This document shows, in pieces, positions 48,300-59,569 of a stretch of DNA of 64,000 bases; the stretch's first letter is position 1, and each line of letters starts with the position of its first letter. The translations under genes were made by a program, and so were the position numbers. The DNA lies in assembly GCA_036936605.1 (NCBI GenBank), contig JAUPFV010000005.1, positions 5,569,670 through 5,633,669 on the forward strand, given 5' to 3'. Source of the stretch: Limnanthes douglasii subsp. nivea (taxonomy: Eukaryota > Streptophyta > Magnoliopsida > Brassicales > Limnanthaceae). The notes under the pieces were generated by a model. That model ran no database searches. It worked only from the letters and a program-made list of their open reading frames with translations, and was not told the origin of the DNA.

Positions 48300-50450
48300 A
48301 CTTTTAATTGTAGAGTTAAAAAAACATTAAATAGTAAAAGAAAATGTAAGATATGGAGTATTCATTTTTTTGGAGCATCAACTGCACTGCTCGAAGTGTA
48401 TCAGGTGGATCAATATGGATGGCAGCATCATCCATGGTCTCCAGATTCTTAGAGTCGAGGGAAGCTTCATTTTGCGCTTCCTTAGCGTAATCATCCCCTG
48501 CTTTGATATTTTTCGGCATCTTCAAATTCATCATGAAAAGCAAAGGATACTTATTTCGTCATGTTGGTCCCATGAACTTGTTTCCTAAATGACCCAAGGT
48601 TAAGCTCGAGGGAACATTTGAAATCTTAGCGCCATCCACGCTAGGATGACATTTCCTCTTCACTAGCCGCGACAACGAACCGAGCCCTCCGTTCTACCAG
48701 GGTCTTATAATGGGATTTTTCTTCATTTTGAAGAGCTAGTTCTAGTTCTACAAATATTCCTTTGAGATTATTTATGTTGGTACCTTGGAAGTCCATGTGC
48801 ACTGGAGCTCAGTGATAGTTTTCCCTATAATTTCTCGATTGTAGTTGTTAACCTCTTTTATCTCTAACATAGTTTCTTCCCAGTTTTGGCTTCTTCTCAT
48901 TGGTAAGGTTTTGAAGCATAATAAAGATTTTGTTCATAACATGTAAAGGAAATTGATTCAAAGAAGCTTATGACTTTTAAAGTTGAAACCTCAAAGGAAC
49001 ATAATTTCTTGATTTTAGTTGTTAACCCTTAGGGTCTCGAGCTTAGTGGCTTCATTTTTTTTTGTGCCTTATTTTTGTTGTCATTCCTCAAATATTTGAG
49101 GGCTTATTGACCAAGCTCAAGCAGTTTGGGAGTTTGAGTTTACTTTGATCGATAAGGTTTTGAAGCATGCCAATGGTATTATTTTTCAACATGTAAAGGA
49201 AAAAATGAATAAATTAATATTGTTGAATTTAAATTCCAAGACTCGAAGGAATGGGTTAGTGGGGTTAACTCGAAAGTTAAATTGATTTTTCAAGCACAAG
49301 CCTGAGGCAGAGACATGCATATTCCATTAATAGTGGATTTCTCAGTGTTGCAATACCGAGCTACAACCCTCATAGATCACAAGCACCAAAAAGAAGGACT
49401 TGATCCTTACCTTTCAATTACTTGGCCTCCATGTCCCCATATGAACCCCCACTTGCCATTGACTAAGCATAAGTCCCTTTTTCATCAGATTTCGTTAACC
49501 CTTTCTAATGGTTTCTCACTGGCAAGTCAACCATCACCAGAACCTAATATTCCATAGTTTACTCACTTGAATAGGATTCTTCAACACCATATTTTACCAA
49601 GACATTAGATTTCATAACTTTGTCGAGTTTGGATTTTTTCTAAAGAGAACTAGAACTTTTGACCTTGATAAGATGCTTGCTAGGAGCTCAACGTCGGGCT
49701 GGTAGATAAGTGAACTGTCCACGACGATTTTCAGTTTTCCCATATTGGAAATCACGACCTCATTGTTGTCTTTGAGGTTCAACCTCTTCTTCATGCATAA
49801 ATAATTGAATTTAAATATATTTTTTACGGCGAAACATTAGTGAAATATGCGTTCATAGTTGACACATAATGTTATTACTAATGGGGACCCCATTATCACA
49901 GGATATTCACACAAAATCAAAAAGTCTCTTCCACTCACTCTCAGAATCATATAAGTTATCCACCAAATTCACACGATCCACAATGGAAATATAGTAGTCA
50001 AGATAACTATTATTGGTATGTAAGATGAATTACGAGATAAACCCATTCATATTAAGATCAATCAGTGATACCTATTAAGCTATTATGAAATAAATTACCG
50101 TCCTCCACGCTTGAGGACTTGTTTCTCTGAAGGGAAGGTTGATGAAGGTAAATAAACTATTATAATCTCATATAGAAGGAAATATGACAAGTTTGTCGGC
50201 TTAGGGTTAGGCGGGTGTCATGCCCCGAATGGGTAGCCTCATTTTGATATCCCCTGTAATGCCCTATATGACTCAGAGAAATTGAAGCTCTTAGTGTTCC
50301 AAGTATTTGTATCAAATCCTATGAAAAGTGGGCAAGTGTGAATCCCTTATATTTATTTCAATGAAGGGTAACTCTGAGCAAGGAATGCTCCATTTCTAGC
50401 CCGAGACTCTGTCATTGCATATTTTTCTTATGTTGATGGTCTTGATCCTT
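48300..50450 (-). pseudogene. Possible antisense gene of the decayed gypsy element
   Basis: Located downstream of the plus-strand integrase and read on the minus strand, as expected for a Tat antisense gene. Weak matches: VDRVNLVDNLYDSESEWKRL followed by FDF (about 50000-49930), comparable in spacing with the GDNFKVVDNLLESEKN segment of element A; then MKKRLNLKDNNEVVISNMGK (49794) and an acidic stretch PKNIKAGDDYAKEAQNEASL (about 48520-48460). No intact domain. Tentative. Confidence 0.35.
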
Positions 50451-52354
50451 CACCCACATCACCGTACTTTGGTGAAATATTAAACTCCTTTTTACAGAGC
50501 TTATATATCTATTTTAGGGGATCTGGAGTTAACAGAGCCATTTGAGGTTGGAAAACGGCTATCGAGGACTAACCAGGAGGGGTCCCTTGAGGTGTTAGGC
50601 TCTAGCAGGTAACCTAATTAGAGTAGTACTAAATTTTGATTTAATTTCTCTTTTGATGGATGAGACACCATCTTTGGAGCTACCCTCTTCCACTAAGAGG
50701 GGGCGATTAACGTCTCATCAATTTTGTTTCATAAGAAATATATTTATTCCTATCATATTTGAAGAAAAGTAAGAAATATAAATAATTACCTTAGTTAAAG
50801 GTTGATAGTCAAACCAAATAAAAGAAAGCAGGAGAGACAAGTTAAATGGTGCTCGTACTAGATATGAAAGACCACAAACATACACACAGAAGATTAACTC
50901 TTTGGAAGAATGTAAGCCTCGCCTCAAAGTCTCACACGAAGGATTGAAATGAAGAATGGGACGTTGAATTTTTTTTGTGGCGGCTTGTAAATTTTTTTGT
51001 AGCGACATATAAATGATTTATGACGGTCGGAAAGTTTTGTGTAATGGCATAAGTTAAAATCAACGAGATTTTTCTTTCTCTAAAATTTTAAGTTTATTTC
51101 TCTAATTTTCTCGATGGTGTAAGTACTCAATACCTTGAAGTATTTATAGAAACACAAACCTTTCTTTTGATTGTTGCTCTTCCTCTTTGAAGAAGTGTAA
51201 TATGTAACTCGAGAATATCTAAAAGCATAGTTCCCAATGCATATATGAATTAAAAAAAATGATTAAACCTATGCCTAGCTCATATAGAAAGAGACACGTG
51301 ACAATTTTTGCATGACTAGTTTATGGAAGAGAAAGGCCTAGATTGGGGTCTCTCCAGTTTGTTGTATTTCTTTTTCATCTTTTGAAGCAAAACTTAAATT
51401 AAATAAAAGGTTAACTTCGAGATTATTCACTCAGAAACAAGGTTTGATCTCATTTCTTTTAGCAATGAGATGGTTCTCGAAGTAAAGTGAATATTAATAT
51501 CCATTACTTTACGATCAATGGCTTCAAAAATGCCCGAACTGATACCTTGGTACTAATTCGAGGGGTTTATCACGTTTTTTACTCGACAACCTCGCCATGA
51601 TTTCATCATGCATTGAGTTTTGGACCGGACTTTGAACAAAACTTAGTTGTATTTATTAACCATTAGAGCTCAAATACATAATGCGGTCATTATAAATATA
51701 ACTTGTCACGGGATGAATGAACATTCATTATTCTATTATAAAATAATTAATATTCTTTATCAAATTACTTTTTTCTGTGTATTTTATTACTCTATTAGTT
51801 CTCGTGAAACCTTATAAAATTAGACCTTATCAATATGATTAGTAGTTATAATATATCATGTTTCGCAATTGTAATATACGATAATATTGTACAAATTTAA
51901 ATTTTGGAACAAAAATAATAATATGTCTTAGAATTTTAAATATTATCTTTCATAATTGTAATATTTCATGATATTTTGTAAATCTAAATTTTAAATATTA
52001 TTATTATTATTATTATGTTGTAAAATTTTAATATTGTAATATTTCATGATATTTTGTAAATGGTGAGCTACCCATAAATACCAAATCAAGTTTCTCATTT
52101 CCATTTAATGTCCAAAATTGGTAAACTACCAATAAATACATGGACCAAGATGAAAAACCACAAGTAATCCTATTCGTATTGTTTGAACCAACTCTTCTAT
52201 TTTTTAGTTTTTTATTTTTTACTTATTTTAAAGTCTGTATATTTCAAACCTTAACTCGAAAAAAAAACCAAAATGACCATTGATTTTATTTACTTAAGAC
52301 AAACAAAACTAGATCCATTGATGATATTTTTTGAACTTTTTTTTATTTTGTTTT
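50451..52354. other. Spacer, possible LTR of the decayed element
   Basis: No gene recognised. Terminal sequences of the 46.5-50.4 kb element probably lie here but no LTR pair was identified. 51870-52060 is rich in AATATT/ATATTTCATGATATTTTGTAA repeats, with that last phrase occurring twice. Confidence 0.4.
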
Positions 52355-52707
52355 TGGTGTGGATTATTTCTGAATGAAGTAATTTAGTAAAGTGTTTTGA
52401 GAATTTAATGTTTAAAGTTATGTGTAGTGAGATAATTAAGTTGTGTGTTTGTATTAAATTCTGATCACCCTCATTAATGAAAGTAGTTGGGGTATTTATA
52501 CTTAATTAATGACACATGGACCTTTCGGGTCGGATTGTGGGCTCAAGTTAAGTTTAAGAACACATTTCTCAAGGTGTGAAATGACCAACACCGAGCTTAG
52601 TCACATTCCACTACATTTATCCTGTTCAGTTTATTATGGCAGTGCTTTTGTCCGAACTGCCCTTCAGATAGAGGTAAGTTGTTGTGTGAAAAATATGTGA
52701 CCTTATC
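52355..52707 (-). repeat. Solo LTR related to Tat element A
   Basis: 353 bp, plus-strand start TGGTGTGGATTATTTC and end ACCTTATCA, collinear with the LTRs of element A (CACCCTCATTAATGAAAGT, GGTATTTATAC, CTTAGTCA). Flanked by GTTTT (52350-52354) and GTTGT (52708-52712), a 5-bp target duplication with one mismatch. No internal region on either side, so a solo LTR from recombination. Confidence 0.8.
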
Positions 52708-52724
52708 AGTTGTAACAAAAAAGC

Positions 52725-53170
52725 ACGCGAGACCAGACGTAAAAAAATATGTTAGACCAAACATAAAAAAATTACTAGACCAAACATAAAAAAATTATAC
52801 GAGGCCATACACAAAAAACATGTTAGATGAGACATAAAAAAAAACTACTAGATCAGACACAAAAAACATGTTAGACAATGCATAAAAAATCATACGAGAC
52901 AAGACAATAAAAATATATTAGACATACATAAGAAGATATGCTAGATCATACACAAAATTATGTTATAGAAGGCATAAAAACATGCTACATCAAACATAAT
53001 TGTTTTTGCTAGATCAGACACAATAACATGCTATACGAGGCATAAAAAAACATACAAGCTCAAGAATTACTAAATCATGCAAGACCATACATGATAAAGT
53101 TAAGAGATCAAATCTTATTAAATTATGCGAGACCATGCATCATAAAGTTGAAAGACCATACATAGTCTCA
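52725..53170 (+). repeat. Degenerate minisatellite, unit about 20-22 bp
   Basis: About 20 imperfect units of the type (A)TGTTAGACCAAACATAAAAA, with variants CTAGATCAGACACAAAAAA and ACGAGGCATAAAAAAACA. It begins within 20 bp of the solo LTR. Non-coding, A-rich on the plus strand. Confidence 0.75.
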
Positions 53171-53740
53171 CATGATTTATTATGTCTTGTCCTGCATATT
53201 TTCTGACAAAATAATAAAGATCATCAATGAATCTGGTTTTGTTCCTCTTAAAAAAATAAAATTAACGATATTTTTAGAAAATTAAAAAATATACTTATTT
53301 AGAAAAAATTAGTTATCTAATGAAGTATGAATATTTAAAATACCTTTAAAAATTTGGATAGCTAGATTGCATTGGGCCATACCAGATATATGACACATTT
53401 TGATAGATCTCTCACCCTATCCCTTTTTTATGAAACTCAAACTTGAATTTCCCAAATTATCATTCTCATCCTAACTAATTACAATCATGTCATTTACCCC
53501 ACAAAACAACCCAAAATCTGAAAACCACCAAAAAATACCCTAAACCCATAAAATTACCATAACTATTTCTTGTCTTTAACCCTAAAAGTAACATTATTCC
53601 ACCCAAATCCATAAAATCTACAACAAAAACCCAAAAATCAGAGTATCCATAAAAAATGATGAAATGGGCGTCTCTTTGAAAGACTAGCTAGACGAGGAGG
53701 ACACTTACCACGTGGAGGTAATTAGTTGAACTTGAGTTGA
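53171..53740. other. AT-rich spacer
   Basis: No feature recognised between the minisatellite and the first palindrome cluster. Confidence 0.5.
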
Positions 53741-53754
53741 TGGTTTTTATCTGA

Positions 53755-53935
53755 TCGCACGACTATCGTGCGATGAACAGCATCGTTGACGCACGATCAT
53801 GTGATAGGTGGACGTTATTCATCGCATCCCTTCGTGCGAGAACATTTAACAACCCGTCGCATATGACACCTACCATTTCTTGCGCATGCGACGACCATTT
53901 AGTATCATTCACATGCGATACTTAAAGATTAAAAT
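53755..53935. repeat. Palindrome cluster 1 (TCGCACGA / TCGCATGCGA words)
   Basis: Opens with TCGCACGA-CTA-TCGTGCGA (53755-53773), an 8-bp perfect stem with a 3-nt loop, followed by ACGCACGATCATGTGA, TTCGTGCGAG, GTCGCATATGACA, GCGCATGCGACG and CACATGCGATA. Unusually CpG-rich for this window. A sister cluster lies at 55925-56090. Confidence 0.7.
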
Positions 53936-53959
53936 ATTATCTTTTGTAGGAGGAACTTG

Positions 53960-54485
53960 CCCAGCCTCCATATATGGATGCTGATTATACAAGAAAATTC
54001 TAAACAGATATGTTATATATGAAAGACGAATTTGATGCTTTTGTGGACATTGAATCGAAGAAGATTAAGTTCGTCACGATTACAAAGCTCTACGATAACG
54101 AGAAATGGGAAGGACTCCTAGATTAGATTACGTTTGTGAGTGGTACGGTATATTCGTATCAAAAGAGAAGTCGAAAACGTTAAGAAAATGGAAGACTTCG
54201 ACAAAGAAATGTAATTGTTTGTTTGCATTAAAAGGTCATCTGATTGACGTACTAGCCATGAAATGACGTTTGGAGGTGATACATTGTATGCATAATCACG
54301 ATCCCTACGTTCGCTTAGACGGTCATTCCCGTGCTTGTAGGCTAAAAAGAGATGAAGAGGAATTAGTTCGTAGTTTGTCTCACCTTGGTCCGCGTCTTAG
54401 GGAGATATATAGCAGTTTGAGGAATCAATATCCGGATAATATTTCGAATATGCGTGCAATCTATAAAAATCCAAAAGTATTCTAA
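53960..54485 (+). pseudogene. MULE transposase N-terminal region (FAR1-like), broken
   Basis: In one plus-strand frame: KSKTLRKWKTSTKKCNCLFA, LKGH, then MK, a TGA where this family has Trp, RLEVIHCMHNHDPYV, GHSRACRLKRDEEELVRSLS, LGPRLREIYSSLR, NISNMRAIYKNPKVF, stop at 54485. KCxC...HNH is the zinc site of the FAR1/MULE DNA-binding domain, and the following E-E-x-L-V...P-R-x-I...IYN pattern is the linker before the MULE catalytic domain. The catalytic domain is absent. Earlier text (MKDEFDAFVDIESKK, 54022) fits the upstream part of the domain. Confidence 0.65.
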
Positions 54486-54599
54486 AAACATAGTAATATT
54501 ATGTAGTACGAAAAATGAAATGTAATATTAAATAGTCTACAAATCAAATGTAACAATTACAAATTCTACAAAGCGAACTTATATAATAATAAAACATCA

Positions 54600-55873
54600 G
54601 AAGTCTATAAATTAACGACGTCTATATCGCTCAGCAATCCTGCCCATCTGAAGGGCGGTCTGTACTAAATCCTCGTACAATAACGTGGGTATGGTGGGTA
54701 AAAACTATGCGATCTGATCATATCATGCAAAGTCAGCACCATCCTGAGGCTGCACCTAAGGTCCTCTAGCTGAATTCCCTGAAGCAGTGAGACTAACTAT
54801 ATACCACAGGTTCTTCTGCACCCAAACCCGGTACATTGCATCGCTGCTCGCTCCCCCACTGTTGTATTCCACGCCAACGCTGGTGTAAAGATGATACTCC
54901 CAATTTTCCACAGACGATCATACTAAACTTACCTCTGAACCTTTTTTTTGCTTGCTTTTTTAGACACAAGAGGACGTATCTGTTTCAAAATGAGCTGAAC
55001 GTGGCCCATCTGACGAGTGACACAGTCGGGGTAGTAAGGAACAATGATGTCAAAAGCCTTTAGCGTAAGCTCAACCCAACTGACAATATGTAACAGATGC
55101 TCGTCTCGTAGATACGAATAGGAAAGGAAAACGACATGTAAATAAATAAGTTAACAAATTAGACAACTGTAGTAGTTAAAAAACATAACGTTAAAATTTA
55201 AAAATACTACTTACATCTGACTCCATGTAAGTAGAATATACAACTGTGCCAATACCAACTGACTCCAGTTGTACTGATTCATAACCTCGTATTGGTTCAC
55301 AAAATGTAGGTAATCTAAAGGAATGCCACCCGTGCGTACATAGCAAATCATCGTAAGAAAACCCTATCCTGCAATATGTATCAAATACATAAGTGACTAA
55401 TAAAATAAAAAAGCAATTATACATTAAAATTATTGAGAATCAAAACTTAAATTTTGGTGATAAACACTAAACGCCTCGTGTAGGGCGTAATCGGGATAAA
55501 GAACCGGGATGTGTGGCATCATCGACAAGAACTCCACATCTTTGGTCCCGAGTGCGTAAGGTATGTCAGGTGCCTCATCTTCGTAACGTGCATCAGGTTC
55601 CTCCGGTTCGTAAGGTAAGTCAGGTGCGTGCGAAGACGAACTTGAACCACTACTTCCGGCAGCAACCCAACCAGTGTCATGGCAGCTGATATCGCCAGTT
55701 GGAGCACCACGACGGAGGCGTCGTTTTGTCAGGCTACCTGCTGATTGCCCCTCGATCGGAGCAACCTCCACAGGCTCAGGTGAAGCATGCGCTGCCTCTG
55801 CCTCACGTGCGTCGTGCGCCTTAGCTTTATCACGTTTGAACGAGTTCTTCACAGTCAATTTGATACGACCCAA
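54600..55873 (-). pseudogene. Mobile-domain-like transposon gene remnant
   Basis: Minus strand. The first exon-like part (55873-55430, 147 codons) begins MGRIKLTVKNSFKRDKAKAH, is rich in Ala/Glu/Ser and ends with an acidic PYEPEEPDARYEDEAPDIPY segment and YPDYALHEAFSVYHQNLSF. It is followed by IGFSYDDLLCTHGWHSFRLP (55370), SVGIGTVVYSTYMESD (about 55260), ELTLKAFDIIVPYYPDCVTR and QMGHVQLIPKQIRP (about 55070-54980). The D-x-V-x-R-Q-x-G-x-x-Q-x-x-P motif is like that near the end of plant mobile domain/MAIN proteins. Introns are possible (short gaps with GT/AG). Gene identity is tentative; no complete frame. Confidence 0.4.
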
Positions 55874-55924
55874 CTTGTAGAAAACATGAAGTAAGAAATA
55901 TTAGCAAACACACAAGTAAAACAA

Positions 55925-56090
55925 TCTGTTCTCCCGTCGCATGCGACTAGAGTACTTAACCAATCGTATGCAACAAAAATTATCGCGCGGTCACATGCGA
56001 CCAGATTTGTGCATCAGTGCACGCAACATGAACCTTTCTTGGTCGCACGATCGTGCGATGAGCCTAAATCTGGTAGCACTGACGTGCGAC
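55925..56090. repeat. Palindrome cluster 2 (TCGCACGATCGTGCGA and relatives)
   Basis: GTCGCATGCGAC at about 55936-55947 (perfect 12-bp palindrome), ATCGCGCGGTCACATGCGACC, TGCATCAGTGCACGCA, and TCGCACGATCGTGCGA at 56043-56058 (perfect 16-bp palindrome), then GACGTGCGACG. Same word family as cluster 1, about 2.2 kb away, with the two gene remnants between them. Confidence 0.7.
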
Positions 56091-57069
56091 GAACACCTGC
56101 AAGATCCAAAATCGTAGATCTATCCTAACAACACCATTTCCAACAAAATCAAAGCAAAAACATACAGATCCTAATATGACAAACAACAATACAACACTAA
56201 TCTAAGAGAACAACGCCTAAAATCATGAAAAATGATACTTTTAAAATCAGAACTGAAATACCACTTATACACAACGAAAACTAGAAAAAATTATAGCGGA
56301 AGGCTTGTATGGCTTACCTTAATGTTGTTGTGTGTTCGGGTTCTTAAAAGACACGCTTCAATTTTCGATGAAAACTTGATGTTTGAGATGCTTTGTGAGA
56401 GATAAAAAGAAAAAAAAAATAGTGAAAGATTTATAAAATGCTTTTATACCTAATTTTTTTTAAGAAGAACAAATTTGTCCAAAATGAGATAAGAGATATA
56501 TCAAATGCATGTAAACTCTAGTGGTGTAATATCTATAAAAATATGTTATACTCTTAAATAAAGTAGATATATAAATCTAAAATTTGAAGTACTAATAATA
56601 GTAATAATTAGTGTGTACATCCCTTCTTTAAATAAATTTTAAATTTTCTAGCGTGGCCCGATTGTATATAGCAACTTTATCATTTTAAAACATTTTTGCT
56701 ATAATATTACACAATCTTTTTAGTTTACTGCGAACCTGCGATGGATGTTGTAGGCGGCTTTGACCGATGTTGTGTGATCAGTCTCCTCTACGAGAGTATG
56801 ACTCATTCCTTCCTTAAAAACAACACTGGTTCGGATTTAAACCTCTCTCCGATTACTATATTATAATTAGCAGCCATAAACTGCAATTAACCCCCAGATC
56901 CTAATCATATGTACATTTTACAAAATAAACTTTTATATCGGATTCGATCATTTACCGGAGAAAGAAACATAGATATAGACACATACATAGACCCCGAACA
57001 AAGTTTACAGACACATATAGTCATAATATAACAATACTCAATGCCCGAGGCCGAGACCTGTTATTTCCT
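56091..57069. other. Spacer
   Basis: AT-rich DNA upstream of the mobile-domain-like remnant and downstream of the small 80-aa gene. About 57000-57060 aligns with about 41510-41550 and is probably 3' untranslated sequence of the small gene. Confidence 0.45.
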
Positions 57070-57107
57070 TTTGAAATTTCGGCGTATCATAGTACCGAAA
57101 TTTCAAA
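57070..57107 (-). other. Perfect 13-bp hairpin in the 3' region of the small gene
   Basis: TTTGAAATTTCGG (57070-57082), a 12-nt loop, CCGAAATTTCAAA (57095-57107). It lies about 90 bp past the stop of the 80-aa gene, probably in its 3' untranslated region. The corresponding part of the truncated paralogue (about 41545-41590) lacks it. Confidence 0.75.
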
Positions 57108-57196
57108 TCCGATAATAGATATTTATCGAAGACTGGCACCATACAGATAGAACCAGCCACTGCGTAGCTTCATATGTGAACAAACTCGGGTCTGAC

Positions 57197-57439
57197 TCAG
57201 TGAGCTGATAAACTGCTGTAATCGGAATTGTTTTCCGATTGGAACCGAGTAGGACTACCGGGAGTAGTACAGCTTGGGCTGCTCCCGATTTCTGTTTCTT
57301 TCTTCTTATTTCCTCCGATCGAGATGGCCGATGTTGCCGATCGGAGAATACCCTTAAGGATCTTGACTTTAACGGCCCCTCTTACTGGAGGAAGGGTTTG
57401 ATTCCGTTTTCCGGTTGGTTTAGATGTCGCGTACTCCAT
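57197..57439 (-). CDS. Small conserved plant protein (80 aa), function unknown
   Basis: Single-exon 80-codon gene starting MEYATSKPTGKRNQTLPPVR. A basic PP(R/V)RG-x-VK-x-KI-x-KG-x-LRS core (residues 17-34) is followed by ISIGGNKKKE and a Ser/Thr/Pro-rich tail (TTPGSPTRFQSENNSDYSSL). PP-R-R-G-x-(V/I)-K followed by a Ser/Pro tail with Y/FxS(D/E) is a pattern I associate with short uncharacterised plant proteins. No signal peptide, membrane segment or known catalytic motif. A truncated paralogue lies at 41661-41813, with flanks conserved on both sides, which supports this as a real gene. Start choice: the first ATG, aligned with the paralogue start. Confidence 0.65.
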   Translation of the reverse strand: MEYATSKPTGKRNQTLPPVRGAVKVKILKGILRSATSAISIGGNKKKETEIGSSPSCTTPGSPTRFQSENNSDYSSLSAH

Positions 57440-58130
57440 TTATAGCAAGAACAGGGGAAAACAGAGATCGAACAGGGGAATACAGAGTTCAAGAAGATTT
57501 TAGAGATTTGAGGATGAAATTTATGATTTTTATACGACTGAGAAACTATTTTCTTAGAGAAATTGAAGGGGTTTTAATTTAGAAGGAATTAGTTTGATAG
57601 TATTGGAGTTGCAGAGAGATGGAGGAAAGAACTTGTGGAGCAAAGAGTGAGATAGGAGGAGGGGTTTTATTTAATTCAAAGGGAAAGAGTCTAAGTGTCT
57701 AGCAATAACGTGGTCACCAAGTTTTAAGTTTTATCTTAGGAATACAAGAAGAGATAGTATTTTTATTTTTATTTTGCAACAATCATATGTACTTTTCCTT
57801 TTGTTTAGGAGAACTATATTCTAAGCACTTTTGAAGTACCTATTCCGGAAAAATAAGAGGCTCTTCTTCGCCAACTAGCGAGTTTTGATATCTTGCCAGA
57901 TTTGGATCGATTGTTTGATGGTAAATTTTAGATAGACATCGAAAATTTAGAAGTGATTTTACAGGAAATTGATATAAGATCTCGAACACGATGTCAAAAG
58001 ATTAGTAGGAGATTGAAAAACACAGGGTCGTTTTCTTTAAAAAAAACACTCTGTTTTTTCAAAATTCAGAATTAAAACTTCTTCTCCTTCCATGACGATT
58101 CCTTCTTCAACTTAAGCTTCTTGGCATTCT
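57440..58130. other. 5' flank of the small gene, then LINE leader
   Basis: 57440-57665 aligns with 41820-41995 and should contain the promoter and 5' leader of the 80-aa gene. A clear TATA box was not chosen. Beyond about 57700 no feature is recognised until the LINE. Confidence 0.45.
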
Positions 58131-58164
58131 CTTTGTCGTTGTTGTTTCCATCTCCGTCGTGGAG

Positions 58165-59350
58165 ATATATAACAATGTAATTTTTGAAGAAGAAGATTTT
58201 CCAGTCCTCAATTCTGGAAACAGAGAGCAGAATAATTCTGAAAAAACCAATAAACCTTATGCTAATGTGGTTTAAGCATTGAATATAGATTCTACTGTAA
58301 AATTAAATCCTGAGAATATATATGATCAAGGTGATCATATATCAATCCAGTATTCTAGTGAAGTTACGAAATTTATGTCTCAATCTTCAAAAATTACGGT
58401 TATTGGAAAGTTTTCAACTGGCTTACCTAAGAAAGATGTAATCGATCAGTTCTTGGTATCTTTAAAGTTTAGAGGCAGTTATATCTTGTTTAAATGGGAT
58501 TCTCGACATATTATTATGGAGTTTGACCTTAAAGAAGACTTCTGCAAAATTTGGGCTAGGAACGTCTGGAGATTGGGTAATTCGACTATGAGAGTTATTC
58601 GTTGGATGCCAGACTTCAATGTGAAGTTCGAAAGCCTTGTTTCGTTAGTTTGGATCAGGCTCAAGAAAGTTCTAGAATCCTGTATAACTTGAAAATGTTA
58701 ACAGACATTGCTGCTACGATAGGGGTTCCATAAAAGTAGATTTTCCTAAGAAAAACAGAGCATTTAACAATCTGGCTTTTGCGTTGGTGGAGATGGACGT
58801 TACTAAGAAGATTCACAATTGAATCTGGGTTGGTTTTGGAAAGAACGAGGGTTGCTGGTTATCTGTCTCTTACAAAAATCTACCATCCTACTGCTTTTCT
58901 TGTTGTCACTTGGGACATAAGAATGAAGAATGTTTGAAGGCTCAGAAGTTACTGAGTAAAGATGTTGATGTTGAGAAAGAAAATAAAGAAACTGCAGTTT
59001 TATTACCAAAAAGAAGTTAAAATGTCTACAAGATTTGTGATACTAATAAAAATAAATATACAAGTTCTTATCTGGTCTATGCTCCTAAACTAAAATCCAT
59101 TGTGGTTGAAAAGAAAGCTTCAATTTCAAGAGATGTAGACAATGCTATAAACTGTAAAGATTTCTTGAGTTCCACTAAAGTTAATAATGAAGATCTTGCT
59201 GCTCCTCAGAACGTAAAGGATTTCCAGAATACCCAGCAAAATTCTTTGAATGAAACCAAGAATCATTATCCTAGGGAAGACATTGATATAATAGATGCAT
59301 TAAAAAAACTTGAACAAAGTTATGGATTCAAAGCTTACTTAAGGCTATAA
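58165..59350 (+). pseudogene. LINE ORF1 (DUF4283 / zinc knuckle)
   Basis: FEEEDFPVLNSGNREQNNSE, a TAA, then KITVIGKFSTGLPKKDVIDQ, SRHIIMEFDLKEDFCKIWAR and MRVIRWMPDFNVKFESLVSL (DUF4283-like, about 58390-58650). After a frameshift come FNNLAFALVEMDVTKKI and the knuckle CFSCCHLGHKNEEC (about 58890-58935), a perfect C-x2-C-x4-H-x4-C. The tail is Lys/Asn-rich and ends IDALKKLEQSYGFKAYLRL at 59350. About four disabling changes. Confidence 0.75.
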
Positions 59351-59569
59351 TAATCTATGTTCTGGAAATAACTCACCTAAGCAAGGAAACATAGGTAGTG
59401 ATTGCACTTCTCCTATCAGGATGATCAGTTTGACCTCCACGACTGATCAAGGCTTCGACAATATTATGCAAAAGAAGTTAAAACCTGTAAGGGAAAAGAC
59501 CAAGCAAAAGAGTTTTAAAATCTCTGCATTTTTCAGGGATCAAGAGAAAATATAAATCATTATCTGATC

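Noticed and set aside
52725..53170. CRISPR-like array (short repeats with spacers)
   Set aside because: Units are adjacent and imperfect without unique spacers, in a plant nuclear context; it is a decayed minisatellite.
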